Shown one piece after another: positions 60,730-64,000 of a DNA stretch of 64,000 nt. This DNA is from Coriobacterium glomerans PW2 (GTDB taxonomy: Bacteria; Actinomycetota; Coriobacteriia; Coriobacteriales; Coriobacteriaceae): NCBI RefSeq assembly GCF_000195315.1, contig NC_015389.1:1116001-1180000 (forward strand). Direction: 5' to 3'. The translations under genes were made by a program, and so were the position numbers. The notes under the pieces are model-generated. The model ran no database searches and was not told where the DNA came from. It was given only the letters and a program-made list of their open reading frames with translations. The number at the start of each line of letters is the position of its first letter. Positions within the stretch are counted from its first letter, which is position 1.

Positions 60730-61952
60730 GATAGCTCCTGTTCCGTCGATGAGCCTGTCTTCGCCTTCGTCATGTTCAGCGTGAGGACGCAAAACAGGGA
60801 GATGATGTACATGATCGCGAGAAAGGCCATGGCCGCCCTCAGCGAGAACGATTCGAGAAGAAACCCGATCACAACCGATGAGAATCCACCGACCGCCCGA
60901 CCGATGTTGAATATCGTGTTGTTCGCCGTCGCCCGAATCTCGACTGGATAGAGGTTCCCGACGATCGCACCGTAACCCGCGTTCATACCGTTGCAGAAAA
61001 AACCGACGAGCGCGCCGCCGATCAGCATGACAGCAGCGCTTCCCGCAAACGAATACGCGAATACCGCGATCGCGGATGCGATGAGAAACAGACCATAGGC
61101 GACCTTCGCGCCGAGCCTATCCATGATCTGGCCGAACACGATCATGCCGATCGACATGCCAGTGATCGTGGCGATCATCCATAGCGAGGAGCCGGAAACA
61201 CTGAGGTTGAGCCTTCCCTGGAGGATGGCCGGCAACCAATTCATGAGACCGAAGTATCCTGCGACCTGAGCAGTGGCCATGATCGTGAGCCGGATCGTCG
61301 TCGTCGCTCGGCCCCTTGAGAACAGATCTCGAATCGATGGCCGGCCCTCGGCTGTCCCAATCGCCCTCTTCCATGCGTCACCCTCTCTGAGCGCGAATCT
61401 CGCCCAGATCGCCAAGAGCACAGGGAGGGCGCCGAAGGCGAACAGTCCGCGCCAACCCAACACCGGGACTATCAGCGCAGCCGCGATGGCAGCGATGATG
61501 CTGCCGATCTGCCCGGACACCGTCACATAGGACGTGATCCTGCCGCGCTGCTCCCTCGAATAGGCATCGGCGATCATGGACATGACGACTCCGTATTCGC
61601 CTCCGGCGCCGACACCGACGAGAAAGCGGAACAGGTAGAGCATATTTACGCTGCTCGATATCGCACCGAGTCCGGTGGCGAGCGAAAACAGCGCGACCGT
61701 GGCCGCGAAGACCCGCGTCCTTCCGCAGCGATCGGCGAGCGTGCCGAAGATGATGCCGCCGATGAGCATGCCGATGTTTGTCACCGTTGAGATGAGGCCA
61801 CCGGCCGCACCGCTCAGCCCGAACTCCGCGATCAACGTCGTGAGCACATATGAGAGCAGCATGGTGCTCATGGACTGGGACCCCAATCCCAACATGGCCG
61901 CAGCGAGCGTGGTGCCGCGCCGCGCAGCGGATCGGCCCGCGTCAAAGCTCAT
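60726..61952 (-). CDS. MFS transporter, probable nucleoside/base or aromatic-acid type
   Basis: 408 residues with twelve membrane segments. The MFS signature between segments 2 and 3 is GTLADRCGRTRV, and the second-half repeat is GQIMDRLG. It resembles the AAHS/SHS sugar and acid symporter families. Coupling to uridine phosphorylase and pyrF suggests import of a nucleoside or pyrimidine (inference). AGGAGG precedes the ATG at 61952. Confidence 0.85.
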   Translation of the reverse strand: MSFDAGRSAARRGTTLAAAMLGLGSQSMSTMLLSYVLTTLIAEFGLSGAAGGLISTVTNIGMLIGGIIFGTLADRCGRTRVFAATVALFSLATGLGAISSSVNMLYLFRFLVGVGAGGEYGVVMSMIADAYSREQRGRITSYVTVSGQIGSIIAAIAAALIVPVLGWRGLFAFGALPVLLAIWARFALREGDAWKRAIGTAEGRPSIRDLFSRGRATTTIRLTIMATAQVAGYFGLMNWLPAILQGRLNLSVSGSSLWMIATITGMSIGMIVFGQIMDRLGAKVAYGLFLIASAIAVFAYSFAGSAAVMLIGGALVGFFCNGMNAGYGAIVGNLYPVEIRATANNTIFNIGRAVGGFSSVVIGFLLESFSLRAAMAFLAIMYIISLFCVLTLNMTKAKTGSSTEQELS

Positions 61953-62076
61953 GTTTCCTCCTGTCATCATCATGGGGGTTCAATCAACAAGGTTCTGCCC
62001 CTCAGGCGGGGGCAGGCATCCGAACAGTCTAGGGCAATGCCAAAACGCCGTATATGGACGGGTAACCAGAAACGGC

Positions 62077-62093
62077 ACGTACCGACTGTACGT
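62077..62093. repeat. Palindrome, 6-bp arms
   Basis: ACGTAC, a five-base spacer, GTACGT. Its symmetry suits a dimeric regulator. It lies about 125 bp before the MFS start. Confidence 0.5.
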
Positions 62094-62182
62094 TTCACCT
62101 CAGATTCTGAAAACGATGCCGCCGAGCTAGCTAATCATGAAAAAACCGCGCAGATGGAAAAGCGCTGCGTACGATGCTAAGA

Positions 62183-62218
62183 CGAACCCCCTTATGCATT
62201 ATAATACGAACCCCCTTG
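62183..62218. repeat. Tandem 12-bp direct repeats around a TATAAT
   Basis: ACGAACCCCCTT occurs at 62183-62194 and 62207-62218, 24 bp start to start (just over two helical turns). TATAAT is present between them on the plus strand (62201-62206) and on the minus strand (plus 62199-62204). This geometry fits an activator or repressor bound beside the promoter. Confidence 0.6.
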
Positions 62219-62251
62219 TAAAAGAAAGGTGACATCGCATTGCATAAGGGT
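62190..62251. repeat. 10-bp inverted repeat
   Basis: CCCTTATGCA at 62190-62199 is exactly inverted as TGCATAAGGG at 62242-62251, with 42 bp between. The first arm overlaps the first direct repeat. Confidence 0.55.
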
Positions 62252-62346
62252 TACCCTTGGTAGTCCTGCCCCGACAGAACTGCCACTAAGCAGGAAAAGA
62301 GCAACAATTGCAACTCAAGTGCAATTGCTCTGAGGAGGTATCCGAT

Positions 62347-62385
62347 TTGAGTGAACGGAATGTATCTGGGTTTTTATCAATATAG
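62347..62385 (+). CDS. Possible 12-codon leader ORF before pucR
   Basis: A TTG at 62347 lies eight bases after a perfect AGGAGG (62333-62338) and opens a frame coding for MSERNVSGFLSI, then TAG. A bulged hairpin with a 7-nt loop (62299-62330) ends just before the ribosome site. It could be a leader peptide whose translation is modulated by the hairpin. Against this, the start codon is weak and the peptide has no obvious regulatory codon run; an overlapping GTG frame is another option. Confidence 0.3.
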   Translation: MSERNVSGFLSI

Positions 62386-62558
62386 ATAGCAGATTATGTG
62401 CCATTGTTTATCCCACGGGTATGTAAAAATATGGCTAAACATCGCGCTGGGATAGCAATCCATAAAACACTGCCCTGCACTATGGGGCGATGTGATGTTT
62501 CGAGTCATTTGCTGACGCATTTCTTTATTGTGTGTGTTTTTTGGAGGAAAGGGAAATC

Positions 62559-63713
62559 ATGCTGACCTTACACAGCCTGTTACACGACATATCTGCACCC
62601 ATTGAGCCGCTGAGTGACATCTGGAACGCCTCAAAGGTGATCCGCTCCGCCACGGTTGTCGAATCTACCGAGACGACTGAATGGTTCCGCGGGGGCGCGC
62701 TGCTCATGGCAGATCAAAACGTGCTTGCCAGCATGGGGGAGACGGCGGAGTTCATCACCGATCTCTCCGAACGCCGATGTGCGGCTCTGGCTATAAGGGG
62801 AACAAGGGGGTCAGAAATAATCCAGCGCATTCTTGCCCAAGCCAATCAGGCGCAGCTGCCGTTGCTTCTCATCCCTGAGGGTGTTTCTTTTTTTGAGGTC
62901 CTGAACCCTGTCAACAGAGAGATCGGCAACGATCAACGGGGAGCCTATTTCACGCAATGCGCGATGAAGCAGCTTCTCCAAGCGGGCGATGCGCGATTGG
63001 AGAATGTGAAGGTGCTCGGTCTCGATCATCCCGACGAGCTCGGACTGATCTTGTTTCGCACGGAGTTCTGCACCGATCTCCTCATGTCACAGGATGTCGA
63101 GAGCGAGACGGTCACGCTGATCGATCGCTTCGAAGACTCGGTCACAGACGCCTGCGAGTATCTGAAGAGCACGGGCCTCGCCGCGGACTACGCGGTCGTC
63201 AACGAGCTGAATGAGATCTCGATGGCGTTGTTCGTTCAGTTCTCGATCGATTACAACCAGCTTATTTCGTCATTTGAAAAGCAGATCGACACCGATGGAA
63301 CGTTTCACTTCGGAGTGAGCGACATTCGTCCGCTCACCCAAGCCGAGGAAGCCTATGAGCAAGCTGACTTCGCATATCGCAACGGCAGCTTGCTCACGGG
63401 GCCGACGCCGATCTGCCGATATCGCGACGTTGAGTTCTACCAGCATATCAACAAGCTCAGCGAGTCACCCGAGACCGACGCGTTCTTCGCGCACACAGAC
63501 GTGCTGGCCGACCATCCTCATCTGCTCAAGACGCTCACCACATTCTTTGCAATGAATGAGCAGTTCAAACCGACGAGCAAAAAACTGTTCATTCATGTGA
63601 ACACGCTGAGATACCGCTTGGAGCAGATAAAAAAGCTGACCGGACTGGATTACACCGTGACATCGGAGAAGGTCTGGCTGTTCCTCGGCTCCCTCCATAT
63701 CAACGAGATGTAG
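62559..63713 (+). CDS. PucR family transcriptional regulator
   Basis: 384 residues. An N-terminal PucR sensor domain (about 1-125, starting MLTLHSLL) is followed by a central GGDEF-like/CdaR segment and a C-terminal helix-turn-helix of the PucR/CdaR type (HVNTLRYRLEQIKKLTGLD). Relatives activate purine catabolism or amino-acid use. It diverges from an MFS/uridine phosphorylase/pyrF operon, its likely target. The ATG at 62559 follows GGAGGAAAGGG. Confidence 0.87.
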   Translation: MLTLHSLLHDISAPIEPLSDIWNASKVIRSATVVESTETTEWFRGGALLMADQNVLASMGETAEFITDLSERRCAALAIRGTRGSEIIQRILAQANQAQLPLLLIPEGVSFFEVLNPVNREIGNDQRGAYFTQCAMKQLLQAGDARLENVKVLGLDHPDELGLILFRTEFCTDLLMSQDVESETVTLIDRFEDSVTDACEYLKSTGLAADYAVVNELNEISMALFVQFSIDYNQLISSFEKQIDTDGTFHFGVSDIRPLTQAEEAYEQADFAYRNGSLLTGPTPICRYRDVEFYQHINKLSESPETDAFFAHTDVLADHPHLLKTLTTFFAMNEQFKPTSKKLFIHVNTLRYRLEQIKKLTGLDYTVTSEKVWLFLGSLHINEM

Positions 63714-63752
63714 CCGGGCTTGTGCTCGGAGCCCACCGAGCACAAGCCCGGC
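63713..63752. terminator. Long perfect hairpin between convergent genes
   Basis: The 17-base arms at 63713-63729 and 63736-63752 are fully complementary with a 6-nt loop. The first base is the last base of the pucR stop. It has no U-run on either side. It probably ends transcription from both pucR and pyrD directions. Confidence 0.7.
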
Positions 63753-63770
63753 GCGGACGAGAGACTCGCG

Positions 63771-64000
63771 TTATGCCTCGAACGCGCCGACGAGCTCGTT
63801 GATATCGCTCACACCCTGTCTGTCCGCCCACGCCTCAAGCTCTGCGAGGATGCGCAGGGAAGCTCCGGGATCCACGAGGCTCGCCATCCCGACGGCAACT
63901 GAAGTCGCACCCGCGAGGATGAACTCGGCTGCGTCGGCACCGGTCATGATGCCTCCCACGCCGATGATCGGAATCCGAACTGCACGGAAGGCCTCCCAGA
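63771..64000 (-). CDS. pyrD: Dihydroorotate dehydrogenase, C-terminal part (cut by window edge)
   Basis: The last 75 or so residues of a PyrD type 1B protein: the frame runs through the window end with WEAFRAVRIPIIGVGGI, the FMN phosphate-binding region, then GADAAEFILAGATSVAVG. It oxidises dihydroorotate to orotate. The family's electron partner PyrK would lie beyond the window. The rest of the gene is off the right edge. Confidence 0.88.
   Translation of the reverse strand, partial: WEAFRAVRIPIIGVGGIMTGADAAEFILAGATSVAVGMASLVDPGASLRILAELEAWADRQGVSDINELVGAFEA

Larger units (their letters stand above)
61953..62558. promoter_or_regulatory. Structured divergent region MFS operon / PucR regulator
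   Basis: A 606-bp AT-richer spacer. From left to right it holds: a GC hairpin CTGCCCC..GGGGCAG (about 61995-62015); a palindrome ACGTAC-N5-GTACGT (62077-62093); two direct repeats with TATAAT hexamers on both strands between them; a 10-bp inverted repeat; a bulged hairpin (62299-62330) followed by AGGAGG and a 12-codon ORF; and a TATCCCA/TGGGATA pair (about 62410-62455). These look like operators and a leader for the flanking genes, but none matches a family I know. Confidence 0.55.

Noticed and set aside
1-64000. CRISPR arrays, insertion sequences, prophage or restriction-modification genes
   Set aside because: Reading the intergenic spaces and all long frames showed no spaced direct-repeat array, transposase, integrase or methylase. 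The gene content is housekeeping with a few accessory genes.

Overview
The window is a gene-dense, GC-rich stretch of a bacterial chromosome. It most likely comes from an actinobacterium of the class Coriobacteriia (Collinsella/Olsenella-like). The grounds are as follows. An mIHF gene sits immediately before gmk and rpoZ. The lexA / LysM protein / nrdR arrangement and the run hflX-miaA-miaB-recX-recA-cinA-pgsA-ftsK-rnj resemble the ancestral actinobacterial order known from mycobacteria. These occur together with features more usual in Firmicutes: SpoVS, RNase Y, a T-box, Asp23 and a mannose-type PTS. The genus is inference. I see no insertion sequence, phage gene, CRISPR array, rRNA or tRNA gene.

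Layout. (1) 1-6.8 kb: a thioredoxin reductase, an UgtP/MGDG-synthase-like glycosyltransferase, a purine permease, dut, nrdR, and the SOS core. The SOS core is a membrane LysM protein diverging from lexA with three SOS boxes between them, and lexA is translationally coupled to a membrane acyltransferase. (2) 6.75-45.8 kb: an almost unbroken minus-strand housekeeping run with many 1-41 nt overlaps. In transcription order it reads ATP-grasp enzyme, prepilin peptidase, dgt, rarA, DUF948 protein, RsbW-like anti-sigma, SigB/F-type sigma, AI-2E permease, alaS, ruvX, mltG, yqeG, aroK, a degenerate AroB, Xaa-Pro peptidase, efp, asp23, nusB, xseB, tlyA, nadK, recN, rnj, ftsK, rodZ-like, yajQ, rimO, pgsA, cinA, recA, recX, rny, a GHKL ATPase, spoVS, miaB, miaA, hflX. 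(3) 46-49.2 kb, plus strand: a mannose-family PTS operon (IIAB-IIC-IID-DUF956). (4) 49.2-58.9 kb, minus strand: a membrane GT2 glycosyltransferase, rluD, lspA, ileS behind a complete T-box leader, a NYN-LOTUS protein, thiI, rpoZ, gmk, mihF. (5) 59.1-64 kb: a nucleotide-metabolism block (MFS transporter, uridine phosphorylase, pyrF) diverging from a PucR-type regulator across a repeat-rich 0.6 kb spacer, then a strong hairpin and the 3' end of pyrD.

How the parts work together. The SOS response is the clearest circuit. LexA boxes lie in its own promoter region, in the LysM-gene promoter, and exactly inside the 17-bp spacer of the recA promoter. RNA metabolism is heavily represented (RNase Y, RNase J, MiaA/MiaB, NusB, TlyA, RluD, ThiI, NYN-LOTUS). 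The least expected items are: an RsbW-like protein that has lost its ATP-binding motifs beside its sigma factor; an AroB-like protein without the catalytic and zinc residues beside an intact-looking shikimate kinase; a free-standing GHKL ATPase between rny and spoVS; and the structured PucR/MFS intergenic region with a possible 12-codon leader ORF. Start codons were re-chosen from Shine-Dalgarno spacing where this clearly mattered.
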